A DNA stretch of 64,000 bases from Psococerastis gibbosa. Lineage: Eukaryota > Arthropoda > Insecta > Psocodea > Psocidae. This document shows positions 1-11,073 of this stretch, piece by piece. Location of the stretch: assembly GCA_963971405.1 (NCBI GenBank), contig OZ020489.1:32335047-32399046 (forward strand), read 5' to 3'. Every line of letters begins with the position of its first letter. Positions within the stretch are counted from its first letter, which is position 1. Position numbers and translations under genes: made by a program. Below the pieces are notes generated by a model. It saw nothing but the letters and a program-made list of their open reading frames with translations. It was not told where the DNA came from and ran no database searches.

Positions 1-1250
1 GCTGCTTGACTTTGTCTATTTCGGGCGATGAAGTGCTTGGAGCTGTTGGCTGTTTTGGCCGTAGCGTTTTAATTAACCGGAAAGGAATTTCTAGCGCCCG
101 AAAAAGTCAAAATTAACAGTAGGGAGTGGCTAATAGGGGACGGGCACTGAAGCAGAACAGTGGAATGTGGAAGTAATTTGAGCTAAATCTGTAGAGGCGC
201 GTGCGTCACATGTGGTGGCCCTTCCCTTTGGCTACTGTTTGGCGTATGGAAAAGAATCGCGTTGTTTCTCGTTTGAACTCTGAAGAAGTAGCCTCTGCAA
301 AATACGCAACTATTGTACAACTGTTGGCACAAAGAGGTAGTTTTACTGGCCCGAATCTGAATCAGGCACTCGAGACTGGCGCATTTACATCTTATGAAGA
401 ATGAGGTGGTGCCCGGTGTGTACTTACTGTTGCTCTCATTTTCCTCTTAGATCACCCTACTAAGGTCCCTCCAGCTGATCTGATCTCCAACATACCTAGC
501 GCAAATTCCCCATTCAAAAATATGTAGTTGCCTGTTGGCGGCCTTGTATTTGTAATGTAATTTACCTGTATTGTTTCTCTAGTCTACTTGTTTAGCTAAT
601 AGCTGAAGCATGAAATTAAATTTTAAGACATAACTGAAATCCTTCGCTTGGAAGTTTAGACGAGGTGAAGTACTTAAAGGCAATAACAGGGCAGTCATCA
701 AGATAAGTTAAGCCCATTCGCCTGCCATTTGCGATCCCATTATCCGCGGCGGTTATACAGCCCTTTCTTTGACGTAATAAACATGAAACTACTCCAATTC
801 TGATTCCTTCAAGTGCAGATGCAATGTTATTTTCTGATTTAACGTTTATTGTTCCGCGCTAGTTATACTTTGTAACGTCTTGCTTTGAAAGTCACTCTTC
901 TGGCTGGAGTCATTATGTTCTCTGCTGTTATGCCATAATCTAATAAGTTCTATAAAACGTCTCAACTAATATTGCTGGAAGCGTCTTCATCAGTGCACAG
1001 GCTTCCTTATCCTGCTTTTGGCGGGAACATGTGCACACTTAATTTGACTGCTTTCAAGAGTTTAAATGGAAATGTTGTTTCAGAAGCATTTTATATTTTA
1101 CAATTAATTAAGAATGTAAGACTTATTGGGACTTTTAATTAGGTTATAATGACGTCTACTGCCTGTTTGAGAATAGAAGGCATGGAAAAATTGTCGGAAA
1201 CAGGTTCGATTATGAGCCTACAACCCATGGCCGTACCAACAATTTGTTTT
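1..1250. other. No recognisable gene or repeat
   Basis: AT-rich sequence with no protein similarity I recognise. One 67-codon frame (201-404, plus) starts with ATG but resembles no known family and is within chance expectation. A T-tract followed by a G-tract begins near 1247. Confidence 0.5.
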
Positions 1251-1435
1251 TTTTTTTTTGGGGGGGGGCAAGAACAATTTTTTTATAAATGATACATCAG
1301 CAATTCACCTGTGTGTGAGGCTGTAAATACAATGACATCCGAACAAATTTGGGGGGGGGGCATGGCCCCCTTACCCCCCACCCCTTGGGTACAGGCCTGC
1401 TACCACCCCGGTAAGGAGGCGACTCAAATCCCTGA

Positions 1436-1582
1436 GGGCCTACTATGCCGTTTAGTATTAAGTTATTCTTGGTGTTAAAAATGCGAACAAAACAATTTTG
1501 AGTAGCACTTTCCATTATAAAATTATCCTGTTTCTATTTTTAATCCCAGGTTAAGATTAAAAATAATCGTCATAGTAGGCCC
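1436..1582. mobile_element. 147-bp TIR element (MITE)
   Basis: It starts GGGCCTACTATG and ends with the exact reverse complement CATAGTAGGCCC. Its interior aligns by eye with 57683-57824 on the same strand and with the centre of 21099-21274 on the opposite strand (shared AATTTTATAATGGAAAGTGC, plus orientation of the 21-kb copy). This supports one dispersed non-autonomous DNA-element family. No target-site duplication was identified, and the superfamily is unknown. Confidence 0.55.
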
Positions 1583-1650
1583 GCTGGAGTTCTAAGGAAA
1601 GTATAGATATCCCATATCATGGCCGTGCCCAGGTGATCCGGACCCCCCTC

Positions 1651-1818
1651 CGAAATAAAAGGGCTTTACACAAATTTGGAGGACGACAGAGGAAGGAGTA
1701 CCTGGAAGATGTCATGAAGGACCTAGGGTGCGACACCTACAAAGAACTGAAAAGGGCCGCACAAAACAGACAAGAGTGGAGGAGAAAAATGCAGCATTCG
1801 CTGCAAACCAATCCTTAG
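1651..1818 (+). pseudogene. LINE reverse-transcriptase C-terminal tail (RTE-like)
   Basis: The frame ending at the TAA at 1816-1818 reads through RKEYLEDVMKDLGCDTYKEL and then QNRQEWRRKM. This is the GRPR..YL.DV..DLG...Y.ELKR.AQDR.EWR ending typical of animal endonuclease/reverse-transcriptase LINEs. Only about the last 55 residues are present, with no reverse-transcriptase core or endonuclease upstream, so this is a 5'-truncated dead copy. A related tail lies at 14330-14515 on the same strand. The clade assignment (RTE-like) is inferred. Confidence 0.7.
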
Positions 1819-3083
1819 ATTGCAAGTCAAGAAGACACAAATTTAATTTTATATTTTAGTGATAGAATATACCATTTTATGTTAAAATCAAATCAAAACA
1901 ACGTTTACAATATTAAAAAATGGAGGGGGCCCAAAGGAAAAGTCCCGTGATGGGCCCCCTTTAAAAGTACAAGTGAAAATTAGTACAAGTAATACAAATA
2001 GAAAAAAAAAGTAAACCTGTGTTGTTTGAAGAATTGAAATAAATGTATTTATCCTGCGCACGTGGCATTAAGGGGAAAGAGGAAGAAAAACAAGAATTTT
2101 AACACTGGATAGAATGAACTTTCATTAATAAAATACGTTAAAAAAAAAAAATGGACACGGCCTTGCCCCAATTGTTTAGTTTGCTGTTCAGTATGACCTT
2201 ATTTTTTGTACACCGTCAGCGTCAGCGGAATAATACAGGCGGGATTATCATTTGCTCATAAAATGCTGAATCTTTGTATATTGGATCAGGATGTGATATG
2301 GATAACGAAATTAAAAAAGGTATTTTTATTAGCGCAATGTAAAATGAAATGTGAATGACAGCAATTCGATTCAAATTCGTTGCAAAGCCACTTAAAACTG
2401 CGTTGATACTTAAACCTTGTGCACAGCGTTTGATTGCATGTCAAGTATAATTTGTTCTTTTGTAGAATATTATTGAAGCAAAATGTATCAATTGGAAACT
2501 GGAGTTGTGGCGTACTACCGTTGCTTAGCTATTATTGAAAATGATAGTGATGTTGGTATTATTTCTGAGTTGTTGTTTTTTTGTTCTAGGTAAGGTTTGT
2601 TTCATCCATGATTTGTCTACTGATGGCTTGTTATTAATAACATAACAAAATAGTTTATTTCGCTAAGATTTCCAGTGCTTAATGTAAGTATAATAAATGT
2701 TTTTTATTCGCAATAACACAATTTACAGAACACAAAAATACAAACTAAACGTACCATAGCGTAGGATACTTCTATAGGACTAACCAGTCAAAAACTTGTA
2801 TCATGCATTTATTTAGTCGCATTTAAGACACAGAAATTGTTTGAAATAATCCAATCTGAGTGAGGAACTTAAGTTAGAAAAAATTAAACCCGAATTTTGA
2901 AGGACCTTTTTTAAATAATGATTGCGTTAAATGTACGGTAAAAAAAACTTTAGGAGTTGGTTAATGAACAATTAAACAGACACACCCTAAGGTCTGGGCT
3001 GAAAGAAGCTATGACAAGAGATAATGGTAACGTAGCAACCGAGTTTATTGAATTGCTTTTGGGTGTTAACGATAATAAAATAG
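1819..3083. other. AT-rich, no gene seen
   Basis: The 3' flank of the LINE tail is AT-rich. It contains a short GC hairpin near 1924-1963 (GGGGGCCCA paired with TGGGCCCCC). No coding or repeat structure is otherwise visible. Confidence 0.4.
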
Positions 3084-3422
3084 AATAGATCACGCCTAAC
3101 CATAAGCTATGTAATGCGGAAATTGCGGATAGCGGGCAAACTTAAAACAGAAAATGGCGAAGGAAATGTGACGAAGTTGTTTGGGGTTGCAAACATAAAA
3201 GAGGAAATATTGGAAAATGAAAAACGAATGAATACGCTCGCAAGGCTGACAACAGAATTACAGGCGCAAGAGTTCCGCGCACATGATCTTGGGTTACAAC
3301 GACGGGTATCGATGGCATGCCTAAGTTGGCTGGCATTCTTAATAGCGCAGTTTTCACTGTATTTGACTTATGGCGTGAACCACCCGCTTACACTCGATCA
3401 CAACTGCGGAATCGTTATTTGA
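3084..3422 (+). other. Open frame with one possible membrane segment; candidate exon, unproven
   Basis: A plus-strand frame is open from 3084 to the stop at 3420-3422 (102 codons from the ATG at 3114). The first 70 residues are charged and helix-prone. They are followed by a hydrophobic stretch, ACLSWLAFLIAQFSLYLTYG, that could span a membrane. The spacing LA....QF.L..LT faintly resembles the first transmembrane helix of the mitochondrial calcium uniporter (MCU), but the diagnostic W-D-x-M-E-P selectivity motif is absent. Candidate splice signals are weak (AAG near 3106; GTGAAC near 3374). It could equally be a chance frame. Confidence 0.2.
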
Positions 3423-3664
3423 CTGAGCCGCGGATAGTCAAGCATTAAGTTCAGTACGTCTTGTACAGTAGTTTCATTTTCATTAACCTTTGTGGGGGCC
3501 CAATATCTACATTTTTTTTAATAAAAAAAAAAAGAGGAACCCATAGTTGACTGCCTAACCGAATTGGTTTTTTTTTTTAAATTGGGGTACAGGTGTTTTC
3601 TGGGTGCACTTAAGCCTATTGGGCCTATTGTGCCCCCTACAACAAAGTATCTACAGTACATCAC

Positions 3665-4249
3665 TTCTACATTACTTTCTCGAGGCCTATCTCCCTCAAG
3701 AGAGCCAGGATCTTGAGGGGATTCAGAAGTGGTAGGTCTTTTACATATAACTGCAAGCTTCCCGAGCATGCTGCTCTTCTTCGTGCGATTGCATCGCAGT
3801 GAAGGAGGATGTGCTCGGGGTCCTCCGCTCCTTCATTGCAGAATCTGCAAGACTGTAGTTGTCTCCCCAAGAGACTCCAGATATTTAACCCCAGGACCAA
3901 AGACGCCAAGGCCTGTTCTTGGTTTTGTACGTCCTAGCCTAGAGCCGTCAGTAAACCACTTGATTGTGTGACTATTGAGAATTCCTGCTGATTCGCAGCA
4001 TTCTTTCATTGTCCCTAATATAGTTTCGAATTCCCTCCTAAAAAAGTATTTTGGACGGATTCTATCGCTTGGCATATCCAGACAGTGGTCAGACGTAGTC
4101 AGGGAGGCTGAGTCTCTCTTAATTCCCTTTCCACTCCTAATAATGCCATTTCGGCTGAAGTTTCCACTGCAACATGGAGGGGTGGGAAGTCCAGTACTAT
4201 CTCCATTGGTGCAGTGGGACAGGATTTCATAGCCCCTGTAAAGAATCAT
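3665..4249 (-). pseudogene. Jockey/R1-like LINE remnant: RNase H start joined to zinc-knuckle C-terminus
   Basis: On the minus strand, 4249-3833 encodes IKWFTDGSRLG...TGLGVFGP...YLESLGETTTV. This is the first part of a LINE RNase H domain, with the catalytic Asp in the TDGS motif. A shifted frame (3909-3667) then reads CRFCNEGAEDPEHILLHCDA, the CxxC...HxxxxC end of jockey/R1/LOA-type LINE ORF2 proteins. The middle and end of RNase H are deleted at the frame shift near 3845, so this copy is dead. The reverse-transcriptase core is not visible upstream. Exact clade is unclear. Confidence 0.75.
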
Positions 4250-4582
4250 GTTAGAGAATACGGGCTTCTGAATTTAGTCATAATTTGGATTATTCAGAGA
4301 AAAATTCTCATGTGGTTTGATTTTGCCGTGTCCATGAAGCCATGACCAATGGTATGGTTATAGCAGGAAAAGACAGGCTGAAACCGAATTGGTTAGTTGA
4401 CTATCTGTCCAACTTTCCTTTGAAGATTTTTTTTGCCAACAGAACAGCACAAAAACATGAAATTAGTGTCAATTTCAAAAGTTTGTATAGTTTTAATTTA
4501 ATTGTCTTTATTTTAGAAATTTTCGATGAAATATTTTTTTCCCTTGCGTCTATTGTGGTGCCCTTTTTAACGGCTTTTGTGT

Positions 4583-5086
4583 GGGGGCCCTGATAGCCCA
4601 GGGTAGATAATTTTTTTAAGACATTAAATTAGAGTAGAATGAAACCCATTGGAAATGGAAGATAATATGACAGACATTAAAGGAAAAATAAATTACGGGC
4701 GATCTGAGTTCAGGAGGGAGGTAGGGGTGGTTTTTAAGGGTGAAATAAGGTACATCTTCATTTCCGACAACTACAAATCCTATGAAAAAACGTCAAATAA
4801 CAAAAAGGTAGGTAATAAGAAGATGTACAACTTTAGTGACTACACTTTTTTCACATAACCTCAAGTTTTATGAGAAAAATGCCAAATACCAAGTTTTGGT
4901 TTTTTATTTTTAACTTTCACCAAAAAAAAAATTTTTACGTGAAATTTGGTGAAAATTTACCGTTTTACGTTCTAAATACACTGTAATTTTTTTGATTTAA
5001 AATATTATTTTTTTTTATACTAAGTTTGACTATATATGGAAAAAGCATCATTAAATTTCAATCGAAAAATCTCACGTCAAAACGTC

Positions 5087-5122
<36 letters not shown>

Positions 5123-6004
5123 GGCTTTTTGTTCGTTGAAATCTCTTCTTTCCGATGGTATAAAAACAATATACACTACTGTGAAAATTTTTCTTAAATA
5201 ATGCAAAATATAGTAGCTTACCTAGGCCCTATATTTATATGTGTCAATCAGCTCTAAAATAAAAATAGTAATATTTTCGTTATTAACTATTATGTTTAAC
5301 GTTACATAACCTAAAATAAATGAAATCGAATGATATTTTAGTTCAATATTAGATGAGAATTATGAAATGAATGAGAATTTCGTTTTTTGCATTTATTAAG
5401 AAAATTTTGCACAGTAGTGTATATTGTTTTTTATACCATCGGAAAGTAGAGATTTCAACAAACAAAAAGCCTACCTTATTTTTTTTTTAAATTTTGACGT
5501 GAGATTTTTCGATTGAAAATTAGGATGGTTTTTCCATATATAGTAAAAATTAGTTGGAAAAAATTTATATTTTAATTCAGAAAAATTATTGTATTTAGAA
5601 CATAAAACGGTAAGTTTTCACCAAATTTCACGTAATAATTTTTTTTTTTTGTGAAAGTTAACAATAAAAAACCAAAACCTTAGTTTTTGGCATTTTCCTC
5701 ATAAAACATGGGGTTATGTGAAAAAAGTGTAGTCACTAAAGTTTTAGATCTTCTTATTACCTTCCTTTTTGCTACTTGTCGTTTTTCAATAGGATTTGTA
5801 GTTTTGTCGGAAATGAAGATGTAACGTATTTCACCCTTAAAAACCACCCTTACCTCTCTCCCGAACTCAGATCGCCCGTAATTTATTTTTCCTTTAATGC
5901 CTGTCATATTATCTTACATTTCCAATGGGTTTTATTCCACTATAATTTAATGTATTTTTTCACCATTTTTCGAGGATCTACCCTGGGCTATGAGGCCTGG
6001 GCCT
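4583..6004. mobile_element. 1.4-kb foldback element with about 600-bp inverted arms
   Basis: The left arm (about 4588-5210) and right arm (about 5395-5999) are inverted copies. TAGCCCAGGGTAGAT at 4593 matches ATCTACCCTGGGCTA near 5976, and the pairing continues in to ACTACTGTG at 5176 against CACAGTAGTG at 5410. A roughly 180-bp AT-rich loop separates them. Both arms keep a similar open frame (4649-4858 plus; 5907-5680 minus) sharing KGKINYGRSEF and VFKGEIRYIFISD. No transposase is seen. A 28-bp poly-A run (5092-5119) interrupts the left arm. No target-site duplication was identified. Foldback or long-TIR MITE is the best description. Confidence 0.75.
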
Positions 6005-6748
6005 CATGGTTAATCCGGCACTGAGTAGTTTCTTAATGTCACGACCTGTAGGGTGAAATCTGCCCTGAGTAGATTGAATTAAGAACTAAAAAGGGAAAGC
6101 TACGTTATCTGACACCGTTATACGTAAGCTGTGAGTTTCGGAGAATTGCAATTTAGCTGAGTGTTGCTACTAAACCCACTAATGCTTAGCCTCTGCTCCC
6201 CCCCCCCCCCCGTCTTGTTTTGTAAATACCTGAATTACAGAATTACATTCCCTTGCGGTCGCCGCTTCCTTTCAAAGGTTCACCTTTGACGAATTGAGTT
6301 TCAGTAGACACTTGACTCTTGAATTTTTTGGGCTTATTCGAGTGTAAACAAGTGGATTTTCTCAGCTTTAGCATTCTTTGCTTGGTAAACTTGTCGACAG
6401 GCTTGATTTGCATCGGAGGTCCATTACAACAAGACCCCGCGTCAGGTCACCAATAATCATGACAGTGAAGTCAACTTATGGTTTTAGAATCCTCCGCACT
6501 CTGTCCGTAATATGAATTCGCTACAGTGCTTAGTGGTTGTCCGTTGATGTGATCATCTCATAAAATTCGGCGCAAAGCGTAAATGGTCACTACAGACACT
6601 ACCTAATTTGCCATCTTGGTGCGGTTAAGTACAAATCGAAGTATATAAAGTCGGTTTTCGCAGGAAATACCCATTAAATTAGCTAAAATGCTACTCTGCA
6701 TTTCGATATATGACATGTGGAATTCACTAACACCAACTAACTATACTA

Positions 6749-6783
<35 letters not shown>
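6749..6783. repeat. (ATT)n microsatellite
   Basis: About eleven uninterrupted ATT units. It lies in otherwise unremarkable AT-rich sequence. Confidence 0.95.
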
Positions 6784-6785
<2 letters not shown>

Positions 6786-7036
6786 CTATAAGTCAAATTT
6801 AATAATTGTGGCCAATCTCTGTTAGAAAGAGGTGCGTATCATGGATAAAAATTCTCCACAAAAAAGTCTTCTGTTTGTCCTGATATTTTTGAAAACTTTT
6901 GACAACTTCATGCATTGTTTGAGGTGGATATATGTAGCATGGTAGAGTAGGAGTTGGTCAGTCGATCCCATAAATACGAGTATATACGACCAAGGTCAAT
7001 AATGAGAGGTACCTTCTAGTGGCGCTCACGCTCAAT

Positions 7037-7172
7037 GTAATGTAAACCGCGCATCAGCCTGGAAGATTGCCAGAACCTGACTCATTGGCATGTACTATAC
7101 ATGTAATTCTGCTGCGCACCAGAATATACAAGTGCATATATCAAGCCAGGAAAGGCGAGTCTATCCACCTAA
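7037..7172. repeat. Direct repeat, copy A
   Basis: This 136-bp unit is nearly identical to 7473-7611 and in the same orientation. The shared block runs from GTAATGTAAACCGCGCATC to TATCCACCTAA. The two copies bracket a TIR element (7173-7470), so this is either a tandem duplication carrying the element or a very short terminal-repeat retroelement. The repeat does not begin TG and end CA as an LTR should. Confidence 0.85.
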
Positions 7173-7470
7173 GGCGCGCATTGCAGAATTGACGGAAATG
7201 TTTATTTTCCTCTATGCCATAGTTAAAATTGATCAATGATCATACAGTAAAATCACAAACAAACAAACTAAAATTAAAAAATGGCGTCATGGGATATGTT
7301 AAGTACAAACATTTTAATAGATTTCTATAAAAAGAAAAATTCTAATTTCCGTCAATGTCATTTGCATTCTGCAATGCGAGGTCGGTGGAAAGGCCACCTA
7401 AGTCTTGAATGTCTGCTACCACGTCACCGTTTTTGTAAATAGCCCTAGCCGGTCGGTGGAATGGGCGCCT
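7173..7470. mobile_element. TIR element (PIF/Harbinger-like MITE) between direct repeats
   Basis: It begins GGCGCGCATTGCAG after TAA and ends GGGCGCC before TTA. An inner pair of inverted sequences (ATTGCAGAATTGACGGAAAT at 7180; ATTTCCGTCAATG near 7346) suggests two overlapping elements. The block at 7220-7275 (TGATCA...AAACTAAAATTAAA.AATGG) matches the interior of the element at 11074-11503, which ties the two to one family. The distal part also carries the TGTCTGCTACCACGTCA motif of the 160-bp MITEs. Confidence 0.5.
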
Positions 7471-7472
7471 TA

Positions 7473-7611
7473 GTAATGTAAACCGCGCATCAGCCTGGAA
7501 GATTGCCAGAACCTGACTCATTGGCATGTACTGTACATGTAATTCTGCTGCGCACCAGAATGTACAAGTGCATATATCAAGCCAGGAAAGGCGAGTTTTA
7601 TATCCACCTAA
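7473..7611. repeat. Direct repeat, copy B
   Basis: Second copy of the 7037-7172 unit, about 139 bp. It differs by a few substitutions and a short insertion near its end. Confidence 0.85.
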
Positions 7612-8192
7612 CTGAACCCATTTTCACAAAAGTTGCGATATTGTTACTACCTACATAAATGTAGGCAGGCATTACGGTATACATGCAATGTAACATCTTT
7701 AAATAGTTTTTTCTGCTGTGAAATAGAAGTAATATGGTAGTCCGCTGTTCAGGTAGGGGGGGGGGGATGTTAGAAGGAAAAAGGGAGTGTGTGAGTCGTA
7801 TATATACTGTATAAATGCACCTCATACATCGCCATGTTTCCAAGCTTCAATTCCTTTCTCTTTTCTCTCATGGCATGAATACATTTCAGCAGTTTTCCTC
7901 GGCAGCAAAGCTTCTTTTAACTGAAAAAAAGTCCACAGCAAGAAATCTAATCGTATGATCAGAATCCTCCTTTTCGACAGACTTGGCAGTTTACTTGGAG
8001 GCTTTGTTATTGTGAGTAAGAAATAAAACAAGATTCTTCGGGAATGTCTTCTTCTTGTTATTGTTTGGGATATAAAATTTGAGAATTTGAACATCCATAA
8101 ATAACTGTTTTTATTATAACTGGTTATGTAAACTAGTTAGTAAAACCCCAATAAACTTTAAAATATTTTCAAACGCCTCACTAAGTAACCTA

Positions 8193-8372
8193 ATAGGTGA
8201 CTCGTAGCTTTACTTGGTTAAGTTATGCTTTCGCCTGTTTCATTGCGTTCATGGTAAGCTTGTCTCAGCTTGTCCATTATCGCTTGAAGCTGGTGTAGGT
8301 TGACATCGAGAACGTATGCCAGTTAGCCAATGACCAAAAATCCATAGGGTCATTGGCATTGGACTTGGGACC
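8193..8372 (-). mobile_element. SINE-like repeat family C copy
   Basis: It shares long blocks with 16222-16440: TACTTGGTTAAGT.ATGCTTTCGCCTGT, AAGCTTGTCTCAGCTTGTC and GGTGTAGGTTGACATCGAG. Further pieces occur at 16133-16198 and, in the opposite orientation, 32538-32640. The strand is assigned from the TTGGCCA...GGCAAACTGG end acting as a 5' head, which is an inference. No coding function. Confidence 0.6.
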
Positions 8373-8397
8373 TATGGGCTGGGTCCATAAAAAGTCC

Positions 8398-8505
8398 ATT
8401 AAAAAGATAAACAACCTAATAGGTACTTGTGTCGAGTTACGACACGTCTCCGATGGCAAGATGTGTAGAGATTCGTACAAGTACAAGCACCACCCGGCCA
8501 TATAA
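8398..8505 (-). mobile_element. Partial SINE family B copy
   Basis: The reverse complement contains the family B core: a GGTGGT.CTTGTACTTGTACGA head region followed by GACGTGTCGTAACTCGACAC. The 3' poly-A part is missing, and the fragment abuts a family C copy in the same orientation. Confidence 0.6.
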
Positions 8506-8816
8506 AATTCTCAAGTATAATTACTGTAATGCGAAATAATATGCATGTCTTGGGTTGCTGACGCCCCGGTAATATAATGTCCGTGTGTCAAAGACATACC
8601 CTGACTTCCAGGAAAGGTTTTGTTCCCACCTGCTTGTTAAGTTTGCTTATTGGGTAAGTTGTTTTTATGTTCCCTTCCCGCTGTTACCATTTTTAGAGAA
8701 AATACCTGAAGTTTAGCGGATTTTACAGCTTACTCAAATAAGTAAACCCGACTTCGTTGTGTTACGCTTCTTTGTGTATCGTTTATTATGAGGCCCGATT
8801 CTCAGTGTTATTTCCG

Positions 8817-9019
8817 TTTTTTTTTTTTTTTTTTTTTTTTTTAAGGGGTTAATAGATAGCTTACAAACAATTTAATGAATGTATCCGATTAACCCCTTCA
8901 ATCGCCTCACTAAGTAACCTAATAGGTACTTGTATCGAGTTACGACATGTCTCTGAATGCAAGGTGTGTTGGGACTCGCACAAGTACAAGCACGCTACCA
9001 CCTTGCCACCGAAGTCGCT
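8817..9019 (-). mobile_element. tRNA-derived SINE family B, with poly-A tail
   Basis: The T-run at 8818-8842 is the reversed poly-A tail. Inward follow ATCGGATACATTCATTAAAT, GGCGATTGA and a degenerate GTCGTAACTCGAT (B-box-like), and the head has TGGCAAGGTGGTAGCGTGC (A-box-like). The complete plus-strand copies are at 28620-28796 and 48155-48334. Transcription by Pol III is inferred from the family structure. Confidence 0.7.
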
Positions 9020-9401
9020 AATTTTATATGTGCCTAAAAAGTTATGAAATGTTGGAGAAGCATTGGATCATTATAATGCGCAGCGTATCTCCGGCAGAAA
9101 GGTCTTGTAGGGTTAAAGATCCGTAAAAATGAAAAGGGATCGAAAAAGAGAGAAAAAAGCGCTTCATCTTCCTGGGAGTCTCCCCAATTATTCTCTAAAT
9201 AGTGATTCAAATTATCATAGCATTAAAAAGTTTCGGGAGTGCTACCTGGAATGAGGATGAATACATTTAAGGAATATGGATTCTTATGAAATGGGCGGCT
9301 GGGAATCTATGCGATATGAAAATTCTTCCTTTTTTTTGCAGTTTTCCGTTTTTTTTAAAGAATTTTTTCATTTCTTTTCCTACTTACGTCTTGATATTAA
9401 A

Positions 9402-9791
9402 GAGTGTACAGGCCGTAGGAAATTGGCAGCCCGAAATTTAATACTTTTTATTTTTTATTTAATTAACCAAGCATGTTATTAAAGATTTGGCCCATCAAAG
9501 TTGTAGATGACTACTTCATGCATCATATTATAAGACATTTTTAAATTTCGACATTGTAGTTTTTTCATAAACAAGCAAATATTTTATAAACAATAACTTT
9601 TCACGTATGATCGATTTTATAAAAAAACTACAATTTCAAAAACTAAAAACACCTTATTATGCTTTTATGATGCATGAAGTAATCTTCAACAACTTTGATG
9701 AACCAAATCTTTAATAACATGCTTAGTTAATTAAATAATTATAAAAAAGTATTAAATTTCCGGCTGCCAATTTCCTACGGGCTGTACACTC
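9402..9791. mobile_element. TTAA-type foldback MITE, copy 1
   Basis: A 390-bp near-perfect foldback. It begins GAGTGTACAGGCCGTAGGAA and ends with the inverse, and the two arms of about 190 bp meet at a short AT-rich centre. TTAA lies directly right of the element; the left flank reads TTAA plus one A. Related copies are at 17554-17936 and 56277-56667. There is no coding capacity. TTAA targets are used by piggyBac and some Kolobok-type transposases, but the mobilising enzyme is unknown. Confidence 0.85.
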
Positions 9792-9867
9792 TTAAACCTA
9801 TAATAGCTTAAGTCTTAGGCCTGGTACACATGGACGACTCTCGCAGACTCGCTTTGTCGAGTGTCGA

Positions 9868-10022
9868 TGTCTTTTCCATGGTAGCCACAGGGCTAACAAA
9901 AGATTTCTTTTTTAACAAAGGGTTAGTTGAACTTACATTGCCTGTTGTGTTAATAATAACCCTTTGTTAAATAGTATTTCACCATTTATTAACCTTTACT
10001 AATAAAAGATTTCTTGTCGATT
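9868..10022. repeat. Short dispersed repeat with internal inverted repeat
   Basis: AACAAAGGGTTAG (9937) is inverted at AACCCTTTGTTAA (9959), and AAAGATTTCTT occurs at both edges. The middle part recurs on the opposite strand near 59830-59880 (AACACAACAGGCAATGTAAG). Family unknown. Confidence 0.45.
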
Positions 10023-10755
10023 TCGGAAGCTGTCGTAAAGTCGACCCCTAGATACGCCAGATCATAGAAATCTTCTGAAGTATATGTATAAATATATCTG
10101 TGGGTTTGCACCATCCATTCAGAAACTTTTGAACAAAACGTATATGCTGTTATCGGCTGAAAATAAAATTATCTTCAGTACTGTATCATGATGTAACCTG
10201 CTGTTCATTTTAGAATGCAGTGCTGGAAATGTGATACAAAACATAATTCAGTGTATCGGGGAGGGGGTTGGGTGGGGAGGGGGGGGGGGGGGGTTTGGAG
10301 TCTCACTGATGACACCTGCAGTATCCGATATCGATCCGTTTACAATTCCAATATGAACCCTCTGCCAGCCAAATGTTTTTATATCGAATAATTTGATTGG
10401 AGTTAAAATTTTGTGGCAGTCAAACTGTTCAAGTCTTCGATTCAACGGATTAATTGCTTACATCGGTGAATAATTCAAAGCTAGTTGTCTAGTTGGTTTT
10501 TAGGGGCTGGTCAATGAAATTTTTTTGTCTTGATAACATTTCCTGCCTGTGCAGATGGATCCTTTGAAATCAACTGTTTAGTTACTTTGATCTGATAAAG
10601 ACTTTTTTTTAAAGTTTTTGAATGATAAATTCGCAAACTGCTGTAGCATTACAAAGCCGTCCAAGCTGCTCAATTTTGGGCAAACCATCAATGCGCGAAG
10701 TAAGTACAGAACACTGTAGGCCTACATAAAATTAAGCCTTCTGGCGCCTTCTTCT
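10023..10755. other. No gene seen
   Basis: AT-rich single-copy-looking sequence with a G-tract at about 10254-10296. No protein similarity recognised. Confidence 0.4.
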
Positions 10756-10758
10756 TTA

Positions 10759-10920
10759 GGCGGGTATTCCACATACGTCAATGGTCAATGAAAAATTGAA
10801 AAAGGACGTTTTAGCAGACATTAAAGACATACTAAAAATTCTGCTACCACGTCAATTTACGTCATTGTTACGTCATTTTTCAATTTTTCATTGACGATTG
10901 ACGTATGTGGAATACCCGCC
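10759..10920. mobile_element. 162-bp PIF/Harbinger-like MITE
   Basis: Terminal inverted repeats of about 50 bp begin GGCGGGTATTCCACATACGT. The left flank is TTA and the right flank TAA. Close relatives are at 49600-49759 and 48570-48703, with a truncated one at 16013-16128. All share a centre containing TGTCTGCTAAAACGTCA or its inverse. The 3-bp T-W-A flanks and GGC ends suggest PIF/Harbinger; this is inferred. Confidence 0.8.
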
Positions 10921-11073
10921 TAAAGTAAAGAGCCCGAGCTACAAGAATGGGAAGCAACGGTTACCCTTCGTTTTGCTAATTGTTCCGCAATTTACTGATG
11001 TTTACCATTCGTATTTATCGCAATTTGGTACTTGACACTGCACTGTTTACTACGTACATTGAACGTCCCCTTA

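Noticed and set aside
1340-1440. Homopolymer G/C tracts (also 18526, 33047, 35985, 36250, 40060, 45812, 59154) as regulatory G-quadruplexes
   Set aside because: They mostly lie within or next to mobile elements and are simple homopolymers; no evidence for a regulatory role.
7037-7611. LTR retrotransposon
   Set aside because: The repeats lack TG...CA ends, no primer-binding site or polypurine tract was seen, and the interior is a TIR element.
10248-10445. Pro-rich minus-strand frame
   Set aside because: Created by a G-tract; no independent coding support.
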